A stretch of DNA of 64,000 bases from NCBI GenBank assembly GCA_016719535.1, contig JADJYX010000001.1, forward strand, positions 310,001 through 374,000. The letters are read 5' to 3'. The translations under genes were made by a program, and so were the position numbers. The notes under the pieces are model-generated. The model made no database searches, was not told the origin of the DNA, and saw nothing but the letters and a program-made list of their open reading frames with translations. The DNA comes from Rubrivivax sp. Lineage in GTDB: Bacteria > Pseudomonadota > Gammaproteobacteria > Burkholderiales > Burkholderiaceae_C. Every line of letters begins with the position of its first letter. Position 1 is the first letter of the stretch. Of the stretch, positions 7,716-15,137 are shown in pieces.

Positions 7716-9488
7716 TCAGTTCTTCTTCACCTGGACCTTGGCATGCTCGTTGATGCCCATGGCGCCGAAGAACAGTGCCACCAGGCGGTGCGCATCGACA
7801 AATTGCACCGCGCGGTTCTCGGTCTTCTTGGCCAGCACCCAGTTGAGCAGGTCGCCGGCGGCGATGAAGTCGACGCGGATCAGCCGCGTACAGGCCACAC
7901 TGACCGTGGAGGCCAGGCCGACGTCGTCGTTCAGGGCCGACAGGGTGGCGCTGATGTCGCCGACGAGCTGGCCCGAGAGCTCGACCGTGGCCACCTGCGC
8001 CGAACCGCCGTTGCCATCCTCCAGCAGGCTGGACTCGACGAAGCCGGTACTGGGCTCGGTCAGCACCGAGGTCTGCGGCTGGCGCGTCGACAGCGTGGAG
8101 CCGCTGATGCGCACGTTGCAGCGCGTGGGCTCCCACGACGGCGGCGATACCTCGTAGGTGACGCAGTAGTCGATGGCCGCCTCGTCGAACTGGTCGGGGC
8201 GGTTGACCAGGCGCAGCGCATCCAGGCGCGTCAGCCAGAAGGCCGGGTCGGCGTCCTTGACGCCGGTGGGCGCGGCTTCCTGCAGCACGGTGAACAGGCG
8301 ATCGCCGGACATCCAGCGCATTTCCAGCGCCTGCCCGGCCCACAGGCGGAACAGCGTCGACAGCTGCATCGCGGCGTCGGTATCGATGCGGCGCAGGTTG
8401 GCCCAGTCGAACACCCAGGGCAGCGGCATCTGCAGCGTCTGCGCGCGCAGCCTGGCGACCGCGTCGACGTCGAGCTCGGCCGGCGCGATCCAGCCCACCG
8501 AGGACGGGCCCCTGGCCCGCGCCGGTTTTTCGGCCGCCACCGCATCGGCCACCAGCTTGGGCAGCGAATACCACTGCGGCGCCGACCAGCCGAACTGCTG
8601 CGCATAGTCGATCGCCAGGTTTTCGAAGCGCGGCTGCTGCCCGGTGGCGCGGTAGAGGTCGAACAGCACCAGCCAGGTTTCGGCATGCTGGTGGCGATCG
8701 CCGCCGGCCGCGGTCAGCCGCTGCAGCGACTGCTCGCAGTGGCCGAAATCGGCATTGGCGAAGGCGATCACGGCTTCGTCGAGGTCGGGGTCGTGCATGA
8801 CCTCGCTGACCTCGACCGCCAGCGGGCTGTTGAAATCGGCGCTGTCGAGTGCCGTCGACATCGACATCGGCGCCAGCGGCGGCAGGCCGCCGGCCATCTG
8901 CACCGGCGCCGGTGCGGCCCGCGGCGGCACGCGTGGCGGCAGGTCGAGATCGGGCAAGGGCGGCAGCGCCGGCAGGCGTTCGCCCTCGTCGGTCAGCTCG
9001 GCGCCGAGGTCGATGTCGGGCGTGATCGGTGTCGCCATGCGCGGTGCCGGCGGTGGCGACTCGCGCGGCGGCTGCGGGTCGAAATAGACCGGACGGCGCG
9101 GCGGCGGGGGCGCCGCCGGGAAGCCGCTGGCCTCGCCGACCATCTGCTGCTCGATCTCGTCGATCTTGGCCTTGACGACGTCGGTGCGCGAGCTGCGGCT
9201 GTCGGCGTCGACGAGCCGGATGTCGGAATCGTCGAGCTTGGACGAGGAACCCAGCGCGGCCAGCTGCTCGGGCGACAGGCCCTCGCGGCGCACCTTGCGC
9301 AACATGTCGAATTCACGCTTGCGCACGAAATCGTTGCGGCGCTTGCGCTCGATCATCGCCTTGAGCTCGGACTTCTCGAGCTCCATCTCGCGTGCATCGT
9401 CCTGGCGCGAGCTCAGCTCGTTCCAGTCGGTCGCCGGGTTGGCGACGAAGCGCACCACCTTGCGGAAGAAGCTCTCGTTCTCGGGCAT
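7716..9488 (-). CDS. STAS-domain protein of unknown function
   Basis: A 590-residue soluble protein. The N-terminus (1-110) is charged and helical, roughly 120-215 is Pro/Ala-rich and probably disordered, 220-330 is helical and TPR-like, and the C-terminal 110 residues (about 475-590) resemble a STAS domain, the fold of anti-sigma-factor antagonists. STAS proteins usually relay signals by phosphorylation, but no clear phosphorylatable Ser motif can be picked out. It lies between hslVU and dksA on the same strand, 62 bp after dksA. Similar genes beside hslVU or dksA are familiar in Burkholderiales; the function is unknown. Confidence 0.7.
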   Translation of the reverse strand: MPENESFFRKVVRFVANPATDWNELSSRQDDAREMELEKSELKAMIERKRRNDFVRKREFDMLRKVRREGLSPEQLAALGSSSKLDDSDIRLVDADSRSSRTDVVKAKIDEIEQQMVGEASGFPAAPPPPRRPVYFDPQPPRESPPPAPRMATPITPDIDLGAELTDEGERLPALPPLPDLDLPPRVPPRAAPAPVQMAGGLPPLAPMSMSTALDSADFNSPLAVEVSEVMHDPDLDEAVIAFANADFGHCEQSLQRLTAAGGDRHQHAETWLVLFDLYRATGQQPRFENLAIDYAQQFGWSAPQWYSLPKLVADAVAAEKPARARGPSSVGWIAPAELDVDAVARLRAQTLQMPLPWVFDWANLRRIDTDAAMQLSTLFRLWAGQALEMRWMSGDRLFTVLQEAAPTGVKDADPAFWLTRLDALRLVNRPDQFDEAAIDYCVTYEVSPPSWEPTRCNVRISGSTLSTRQPQTSVLTEPSTGFVESSLLEDGNGGSAQVATVELSGQLVGDISATLSALNDDVGLASTVSVACTRLIRVDFIAAGDLLNWVLAKKTENRAVQFVDAHRLVALFFGAMGINEHAKVQVKKN

Positions 9489-9550
9489 GGAACGGCGATG
9501 GTACCCCGGGGGGCCGGTCGGGCTGACCGCAAAAACGAGCGCTTGACCCG

Positions 9551-10252
9551 TCAGTCCCCGAACATCTTCTGCTTGAGCTCGCGGCGCTGCTGGGCCTCGA
9601 GCGACAGCGTGGCCGTCGGCCGCGCCATCAAGCGCGCCAGGCCGATGGGCTCGCCGGTTTCGTCGCAGTAGCCGTAGTCGCCGCTGTCCAGGCGCGCCAG
9701 CGACTGCGCGATCTTCTTCAGCAGCTTGCGCTCGCGGTCACGCGTGCGCAGCTCGAGCGCATGCTCTTCCTCGATGGTGGCGCGGTCGGCCGGGTCGGGC
9801 ACGATGGTGGTGTCTTCACGCAGGTGCTCGGTGGTCTCGCCGGCATTGCTCAGCAGGTCGTCCTTCTGCTGCTGCAACCGGGCGCGGAAGAAATCGAGCT
9901 GCTTGTCGTTCATGTACTCGGCCTCGGGCATGGCCAGCAGTTCGGCTTCGGTCAGTTCACGACCGGCCTTGTGCTTCCAGGCATTGGCGAGTTTGGGGTC
10001 CACCTTGGCGGCGGGCTTGACGGCTTCCATCGGCACGGGTTCGGGTTTCGGGTTCGGCCTCGCCGGGGCGAAGCGGTCGGTAAATCGGTTGGAGACGGGG
10101 GCGGCCGGGGCTGCGACCACGGGCGCCGGCGAGGCGGCCGGGGCCTTGGCAACCGTCCGGGCGGCGGCGACGGACTTGCTCGCCACGCTGCCGGCCCCCT
10201 TCGCGGCCGGGGTCTTGCTGTCGGCGGCCGTCTTGGCCGGAGGCTTCGTCAC
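9551..10252 (-). CDS. dksA: RNA polymerase-binding transcription factor DksA
   Basis: A 233-residue DksA. Residues about 1-90 are a Lys/Ala/Pro-rich low-complexity extension; the conserved core follows with a coiled coil ending in the DPADRAT tip, whose acidic residues reach into the polymerase secondary channel. The C-terminal zinc-finger region keeps only one of four cysteines (GYCDETGEPIG, then TATLSLEAQ where CxxC would be), as in zinc-independent DksA proteins. DksA acts with ppGpp on stringent-response promoters. The start is GTG at 10252, supported by AGGAG at 10259-10263 on the minus strand. A COG0523 GTPase gene lies directly upstream. Confidence 0.93.
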   Translation of the reverse strand: MTKPPAKTAADSKTPAAKGAGSVASKSVAAARTVAKAPAASPAPVVAAPAAPVSNRFTDRFAPARPNPKPEPVPMEAVKPAAKVDPKLANAWKHKAGRELTEAELLAMPEAEYMNDKQLDFFRARLQQQKDDLLSNAGETTEHLREDTTIVPDPADRATIEEEHALELRTRDRERKLLKKIAQSLARLDSGDYGYCDETGEPIGLARLMARPTATLSLEAQQRRELKQKMFGD

Positions 10253-10394
10253 AGGGGTCTCCTCGCCTCTGGATCCACGGCGGGCGGCCCGCCGGGCGGC
10301 ACGGAAGCGGTGCCGTCGCCGCCCCGGGCGGCGTCCGAGGCGGCGCGGATTGTAGCCACGCGTTGCGCCCGCGACCGTCGATTTGTCGGCACCA

Positions 10395-11439
10395 TCACAC
10401 GAGGCATTGTTCGAGGCCCTGCAGCAGCACGTCCTTGGGCAGGTCGATGCCGATGAAGACCATCTTGCTGCCCTTTTCCTCGCCCGGCGCCCACTTCGGG
10501 CCGAGGTCGCTGCCCATCAGCTGGTGCACGCCCTGGAACACCACCTTGCGGTCGCTGCCCTTCATGTAGAGCACGCCCTTGTAGCGCAGCATCTTGGGGC
10601 CGTAGACCTGCACGATGGCGCCCAGGAAGTCCTCCAGCTTGGCCGGGTTGAAGGCCTTCTTCGACTTGAAGGCGAAGCTCTTCACGTCGTCGTCGTGGGC
10701 ATGGTGGTGCGGGTGGTCGCAGTGCTCGCCATGCTCGTGGTCGTGGTCGTGGTCGTGATGGTCGTGGCCGCTGCCCTCGTTCAGGAATTCGGGGTCGATG
10801 TCGAGCTTGGCATTGAGGTTGAAGCCCTTGAGGTCGAACACCTCGGCGATCGGCACCTCGCCGAAATGCACCTGGCGCTGCGGCGCGCGCGGGTTCATGT
10901 GCTTGAGGCGGTGCACCAGCGCATCGACCTCGTCCCGGGCGACCAGGTCGGCCTTGCTGATGAAGATCTGGTCGGCAAAACCGACCTGGCGACGCGCCCT
11001 CCTGCCGCGCGTCGAGCTGCTGCCCGGCGTGCTTGGCATCGACCAGGGTGAGGATCGAGTCGAGCAGGTAGCTCTCGGCGATGACGTCGTCCATGAAAAA
11101 GGTCTGCGCCACCGGACCGGGGTCGGCCAGGCCGGTGGTTTCGATGACCACGCGGTCGAAGGTGATCTCGCCCTTGCGGCGCTTCTCGGCCAGCTCGGTC
11201 AGCGTGCTGCGCAGGTCCTCGCGGATGGTGCAGCAGACGCAGCCGTTGCTCATCTGGATGATCTGCTCCTGCGTGTCGGCGACGAGGATGTCGTTGTCGA
11301 TGTTTTCCTCGCCGAATTCGTTCTCGATCACCGCGATCTTCTGGCCATGGGCTTCGGACAGCACGCGCTTGAGCAGCGTGGTCTTGCCGCTGCCCAGAAA
11401 GCCCGTCAGGATGGTTGCAGGAATGAGGCCGTTGGACAT
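10395..11439 (-). pseudogene. COG0523 (CobW-type) zinc GTPase, frameshifted
   Basis: The reading frame starts at ATG 11439 with ILTGFLGSGKTTLLKR (P-loop) and has the zinc-binding GCVCC motif and ETTGLADP. It loses phase at a GGG run (CCC at 10997-10999 on the plus strand). One base fewer there gives a continuous 347-residue protein with ISKADL, a histidine/aspartate-rich metal-binding loop (HDHHDHDHDHEHGEHC) and the normal CobW C-terminal domain ending at 10395. The rest of the sequence is well conserved, so either the break is very recent or it is a sequencing error. Family members are GTP-dependent metallochaperones, often for zinc; the neighbouring cysteine-poor dksA fits that theme. Confidence 0.85.
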
Positions 11440-11440
11440 G
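11398..11440. repeat. 43-bp direct repeat, copy 1 (start of COG0523 gene)
   Basis: This segment covers the first 13 codons and start codon of the COG0523 GTPase gene. It recurs at 11546-11588 with 41 of 43 bases identical and the same orientation, 148 bp away. Confidence 0.9.
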
Positions 11441-11493
11441 ATTCGGAGGTGATGGACTGGAAGCAATGAGCGAAGGACGGGCTTCGGCGAAGG

Positions 11494-11518
11494 CTCACGT
11501 CCGCCACGCGGACGTGAA
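11494..11518. other. Inverted repeat between the two 43-bp copies
   Basis: CACGTCCGC at 11497-11505 and GCGGACGTG at 11509-11517 form a 9-bp perfect stem around a 3-base loop. An outer T-A pair and a further GGCT/AGCC pairing with one bulge extend it. No T-run follows on either strand, so it is not a classical terminator; it may be part of an inserted repeat element. Confidence 0.55.
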
Positions 11519-11545
11519 GCCCGGCCCCGCCGGGCGGCCGCAGCC

Positions 11546-11588
11546 AAAGCCCGTCAGGATGGTTGCAGGAATGAGACCGTTTGACATG
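11546..11588. repeat. 43-bp direct repeat, copy 2 (orphan gene start)
   Basis: This second copy carries ATG at 11587 (minus strand) and encodes MSNGLIPATILTGF, then diverges into unrelated sequence and stops after 30 codons. It is a truncated second start of the COG0523 gene. The 105 bp between the copies hold a GC-rich inverted repeat. Confidence 0.85.
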
Positions 11589-11707
11589 GTGTGCGCCGGT
11601 GCTGGATGGAAGCCCAGGGATATGAGGGCGCCGGACTGTGGTTCAAGCCCCCCGGTGTGTCAAGCGGCTGGGGTATTCTTGATCCAACGCCACTTGCCGA
11701 CACCGCC

Positions 11708-12592
11708 GTGTCAGACCCCCACCCCGATCGGCCGTCGCGCACCGGCGCGGCCAGCACCGACAAGCGCGGCTTCTTCGAACGCCTGGTCGAATTCGTCTCT
11801 CCCGGCCCCGACAGCAAGGCCGAGCTGATCAAGACGCTGGCCGACGCCGAGCAGCGCGAGCTGATCGAGCCCGAATCGCGGTTGATGCTCGAAGGCGTGC
11901 TGCGCATGGCCGACCTGACGGCCGGCGACGTGATGGTGGCCGCGCCGCGCATGGACCTGCTGGACATCGACGCCGGCTACGACAGCTTGCTGGGCGTCGT
12001 GATTTCCACCGCGCATTCGCGCTTCCCGGTCTATGAGGGCCAGCGCGAGAACATCATCGGCATCCTGATGGCCAAGGACCTGCTGAAGCTGCAGCGTGCG
12101 CCCGAGCTCAAGGTGCGCACGCTGCTGCGGCCAACCGTCTTCGTGCCCGAGAGCAAGCGGCTGAACGAGTTGCTGCGCGATTTCCGCAGCAACCGCAACC
12201 ACCTGGCGATCGTCATCGACGAATTCGGCAATACCGCCGGGCTCATCACCATCGAGGACGTGCTGGAGGAGATCGTCGGCGAGATCGAGGACGAATTCGA
12301 CGAGGACGAGGCCGAGAACGGCATCTATACCCTGGCCGACGGCAGCCACCGCGTGGCCGGCGACGTCGGCATCGAAGCCGTCAACCGCTTCTTCTCGACC
12401 CGCCTGCCCGAAGCCGACTTCGACACCATCGGCGGGCTCATCGCCCACGAACTCGGCCGCGTGCCGCGCCGCGGCGAAAGCGTGCCGGTGGGCGGGCTGC
12501 GGTTTACCGTCATGCTCACGCGCGGTGGGGCCGTGCGCTGGTTCCGCGTCGAGCGGGCGCCGGCCGACGCCGACGAAGGCGCCGCCGCTTGA
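11708..12592 (+). CDS. CorC/HlyC-type CBS domain protein
   Basis: A 294-residue cytoplasmic protein with a short leader, a CBS pair (about 65-185, with GDVMVAAPRMD and the NRNHLAIVIDEFGNTAGLIT segment) and a C-terminal CorC_HlyC transporter-associated domain (about 205-285). Such proteins are linked to Mg2+/Co2+ efflux or to envelope integrity. The GTG at 11708 is chosen because homologues begin with an SDPHP-like sequence; an ATG at 11591 would add 39 residues of intergenic origin. The stop codon overlaps the lnt start (TTGA), and corC-like genes commonly precede lnt. Confidence 0.88.
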   Translation: MSDPHPDRPSRTGAASTDKRGFFERLVEFVSPGPDSKAELIKTLADAEQRELIEPESRLMLEGVLRMADLTAGDVMVAAPRMDLLDIDAGYDSLLGVVISTAHSRFPVYEGQRENIIGILMAKDLLKLQRAPELKVRTLLRPTVFVPESKRLNELLRDFRSNRNHLAIVIDEFGNTAGLITIEDVLEEIVGEIEDEFDEDEAENGIYTLADGSHRVAGDVGIEAVNRFFSTRLPEADFDTIGGLIAHELGRVPRRGESVPVGGLRFTVMLTRGGAVRWFRVERAPADADEGAAA

Positions 12593-14154
12593 AGGCGCCC
12601 GGCGCCGCCCGCTGGCGCCGCCTGGAAGCGCCGGCCCTGGCCGCCCTGGGCGCGCTGCAGACGCTGGCCTTCGTGCACACGGCGCTGTGGGTTCTGCCGC
12701 TGCTGGCCATCGCCGTGCTGGTGTGGCGGCTGGATGCCACGTCCAGTGTCCGCCGCGCCGCCTGGCTGGGCTGGTGCTTCGGCTTGGCCTGGCTGGCCAG
12801 CGGCACCTGGTGGCTCTTCATCAGCATGCACCGCTACGGCCACCTGCCGGCCTGGCTGGCGGCGGCGGCGGTGGCGGCACTGGCGGCGCTGCTGTCGCTG
12901 TACCTGGCGCTGGCCGCGGCCGCCTGGCGCCGCTGGCGGCGCGGCGGCAGCACCGACGTGGCACTGTTCGCCGCCGCCTGGCTGCTGGCGGAGCTGGCGC
13001 GCGGCATGCTGTTCACCGGCTTTCCGTGGGTCGCCAGCGGCTACTCGCAGGTCGACGCCCCGCTGGCGGCGCTGGCCCCGTGGATCGGCGTCTACGGCAT
13101 CGGTGCCGTGCTGGCGGCGCTGGCGGCCGCGCTGGGGCAGGCCATCGCCGCGCGCGGCTCCGCGCGCCTGGTCGCGCCGGTTTCTGTCGCCGTCGCGCTC
13201 GTCGCCCTGGCGCTGGCAGGCCCCGGCGAGCACACCCGGCCGGGCCGCACGCTGAGCGTGCAACTGCTGCAGCCCAATGTGGCGCAGGACGAAAAATTTG
13301 CCACCGACCGCATGCCGGCCACGCTGCAATGGGTGGCGGCGCGGCTGCTCGCCTCCAGCGCCGACCTGGTGGTGGCGCCCGAGACCGCGGTGCCGCTGCT
13401 GCCCGACCAGCTGGAGGACTTCGCGCCCGGCTACTGGGCGGCGCTGCGCCAGCGCTTCGCCGGCAGCGCGCAGGCGGCGCTGGTCGGCGTGCCGCTGGGC
13501 GGCTACGCCGAGGGCTATACCAACTCGGTGGCCGGGCTGTCGGCGGCGGCAGCCGGCCTGCCCGATGGCCAGTACCGCTATGACAAGCACCATCTGGTGC
13601 CCTTCGGCGAATTCATCCCCTGGGGCTTTCGCTGGTTCACCGACCTGATGCGCATCCCGCTGGGCGACTTCAACCGCGGTGCGGTGGCGCAGCCCTCGCT
13701 GGCCATCGGCGACGAACGCGCCGCGCCCAATATCTGCTACGAAGACCTGTTCGGCGAGGAGCTGGCGCGCCGCTTCGCCGACCCGGCCATGGCGCCGACG
13801 CTGTTCGTCAACCTCAGCAACATCGGCTGGTTCGGCGACACCATCGCGGTGGCGCAGCACCTGGGCATCTCGCGGCTGCGCGCGCTGGAATTCCAGCGCC
13901 CGATGATCCGCGCCACCAACACCGGTGCCACCGCGGTGATCGACCACCGCGGCCGCGTCACCGCGCGGCTGCCGCCCTTTACCGAGGCGGTGCTCGACGG
14001 CCAGGCGCAGGGCCGCCGCGGGCTGACACCCTTTGCACGCTGGGCGGCCGTCGCGGGGCTGTGGCCGCTGGTCGGGCTGGGGCTGGCGGTGGTCACGGCA
14101 TGCGCGCTCGGCAACCGCCGCGCAGCCGGGGACGGCGCCCCCCCGGCCCCGTAA
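12589..14154 (+). CDS. lnt: Apolipoprotein N-acyltransferase
   Basis: A 521-residue inner-membrane enzyme that adds the third acyl chain to lipoproteins. The N-terminal third has about six transmembrane helices, a nitrilase-fold domain (about 222-480) carries the catalytic triad Glu265 (APETAVP), Lys333 (YDKHHLVPFGEF) and Cys383 (PNICYEDLFG), and one more helix lies near 490-510. These positions match the E. coli triad closely. Translation begins at TTG 12589, overlapping the preceding TGA, so it should be coupled to the corC-like gene. Confidence 0.95.
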   Translation: MKAPGAARWRRLEAPALAALGALQTLAFVHTALWVLPLLAIAVLVWRLDATSSVRRAAWLGWCFGLAWLASGTWWLFISMHRYGHLPAWLAAAAVAALAALLSLYLALAAAAWRRWRRGGSTDVALFAAAWLLAELARGMLFTGFPWVASGYSQVDAPLAALAPWIGVYGIGAVLAALAAALGQAIAARGSARLVAPVSVAVALVALALAGPGEHTRPGRTLSVQLLQPNVAQDEKFATDRMPATLQWVAARLLASSADLVVAPETAVPLLPDQLEDFAPGYWAALRQRFAGSAQAALVGVPLGGYAEGYTNSVAGLSAAAAGLPDGQYRYDKHHLVPFGEFIPWGFRWFTDLMRIPLGDFNRGAVAQPSLAIGDERAAPNICYEDLFGEELARRFADPAMAPTLFVNLSNIGWFGDTIAVAQHLGISRLRALEFQRPMIRATNTGATAVIDHRGRVTARLPPFTEAVLDGQAQGRRGLTPFARWAAVAGLWPLVGLGLAVVTACALGNRRAAGDGAPPAP

Positions 14155-14192
14155 AATCAAGGGTTTTCGCCGAGCGCCAGCGCGCATCCACC

Positions 14193-15134
14193 ATGCTGAC
14201 CTTCCAGCAGATCATCCTCCAGCTGCAGTCCTACTGGGACGCGCAGGGCTGCGCGCTGCTGCAGCCCTACGACATGGAAGTCGGCGCCGGCACCAGCCAC
14301 ACCGCCACCTTCCTGCGCGCGCTCGGCCCCGAGCCCTGGAAGGCGGCCTACGTGCAGCCCAGCCGCCGCCCCAAGGACGGCCGCTACGGCAACAACCCCA
14401 ACCGGCTGCAGCACTACTACCAGTACCAGGTGGTGCTCAAGCCCGCGCCGGCCAATATCCTCGAGCTCTACCTCGGCAGCCTGCAAGCGCTGGGCTTCGA
14501 CCTCGAGGCCAACGACGTGCGCTTCGTCGAGGACGACTGGGAGAACCCCACGCTGGGCGCCTGGGGCCTGGGCTGGGAGGTCTGGCTCAACGGCATGGAG
14601 GTGACGCAGTTCACCTATTTCCAGCAGGTCGGCGGCATCGACTGCAAGCCCATCACCGGCGAGATCACCTACGGCCTGGAGCGGCTGGCGATGTACCTGC
14701 AGGGTGTGGAGAATGTCTACGACCTGAAGTGGACGCAGACGCTGACGTACCGCGATGTCTACCACCAGAACGAGGTCGAGCAGAGCACCTACAACTTCGA
14801 GCACAGCGACGTCGACTTCCTGCTCGGCGCCTTCGGGTCGCATGAGGGTCAGGCCAAATACCTGATGGAGCAGCAGCTGGCGCTGCCCGCCTACGAGCAG
14901 GTGCTGAAGGCCGCGCACACCTTCAACCTGCTGGACGCGCGCGGCGCCATCAGCGTGACCGAGCGCGCCGCCTACATCGGCCGCATCCGCAACCTGGCGC
15001 GCAGCGTGGCGCAGAGCTACCTCGACAGCCGCGCGCGGCTGGGCTTTCCGATGGCGCCGCGCGCCTGGGCCGACGAGGTGACGGCGAAGCTGGCCGATGC
15101 CGCGGCAAAACAAGCGGCGATGAAGGCGGCCTGA
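14193..15134 (+). CDS. glyQ: Glycyl-tRNA synthetase alpha subunit
   Basis: A 313-residue catalytic subunit of the alpha2beta2 glycyl-tRNA synthetase. It starts with MLTFQQIILQLQSYWDAQGC and contains the family blocks QPYDMEVGAGTSHTATF, QPSRRPKDGRYGNNPNR and GLERLAMYLQGV. ATG 14193 matches the family start; upstream in-frame ATGs at 14061 and 14100 fall inside lnt. glyS follows three bases after the stop. A TAAAAT hexamer at 14152-14157 could be a -10 element, but no matching -35 box is visible. Confidence 0.97.
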   Translation: MLTFQQIILQLQSYWDAQGCALLQPYDMEVGAGTSHTATFLRALGPEPWKAAYVQPSRRPKDGRYGNNPNRLQHYYQYQVVLKPAPANILELYLGSLQALGFDLEANDVRFVEDDWENPTLGAWGLGWEVWLNGMEVTQFTYFQQVGGIDCKPITGEITYGLERLAMYLQGVENVYDLKWTQTLTYRDVYHQNEVEQSTYNFEHSDVDFLLGAFGSHEGQAKYLMEQQLALPAYEQVLKAAHTFNLLDARGAISVTERAAYIGRIRNLARSVAQSYLDSRARLGFPMAPRAWADEVTAKLADAAAKQAAMKAA

Positions 15135-15137
15135 GCC

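Noticed and set aside
10395..11439. Programmed frameshifting in the COG0523 gene
   Set aside because: No slippery heptamer with downstream structure is evident and the family is not known to use it; a one-base indel or sequencing error is simpler.
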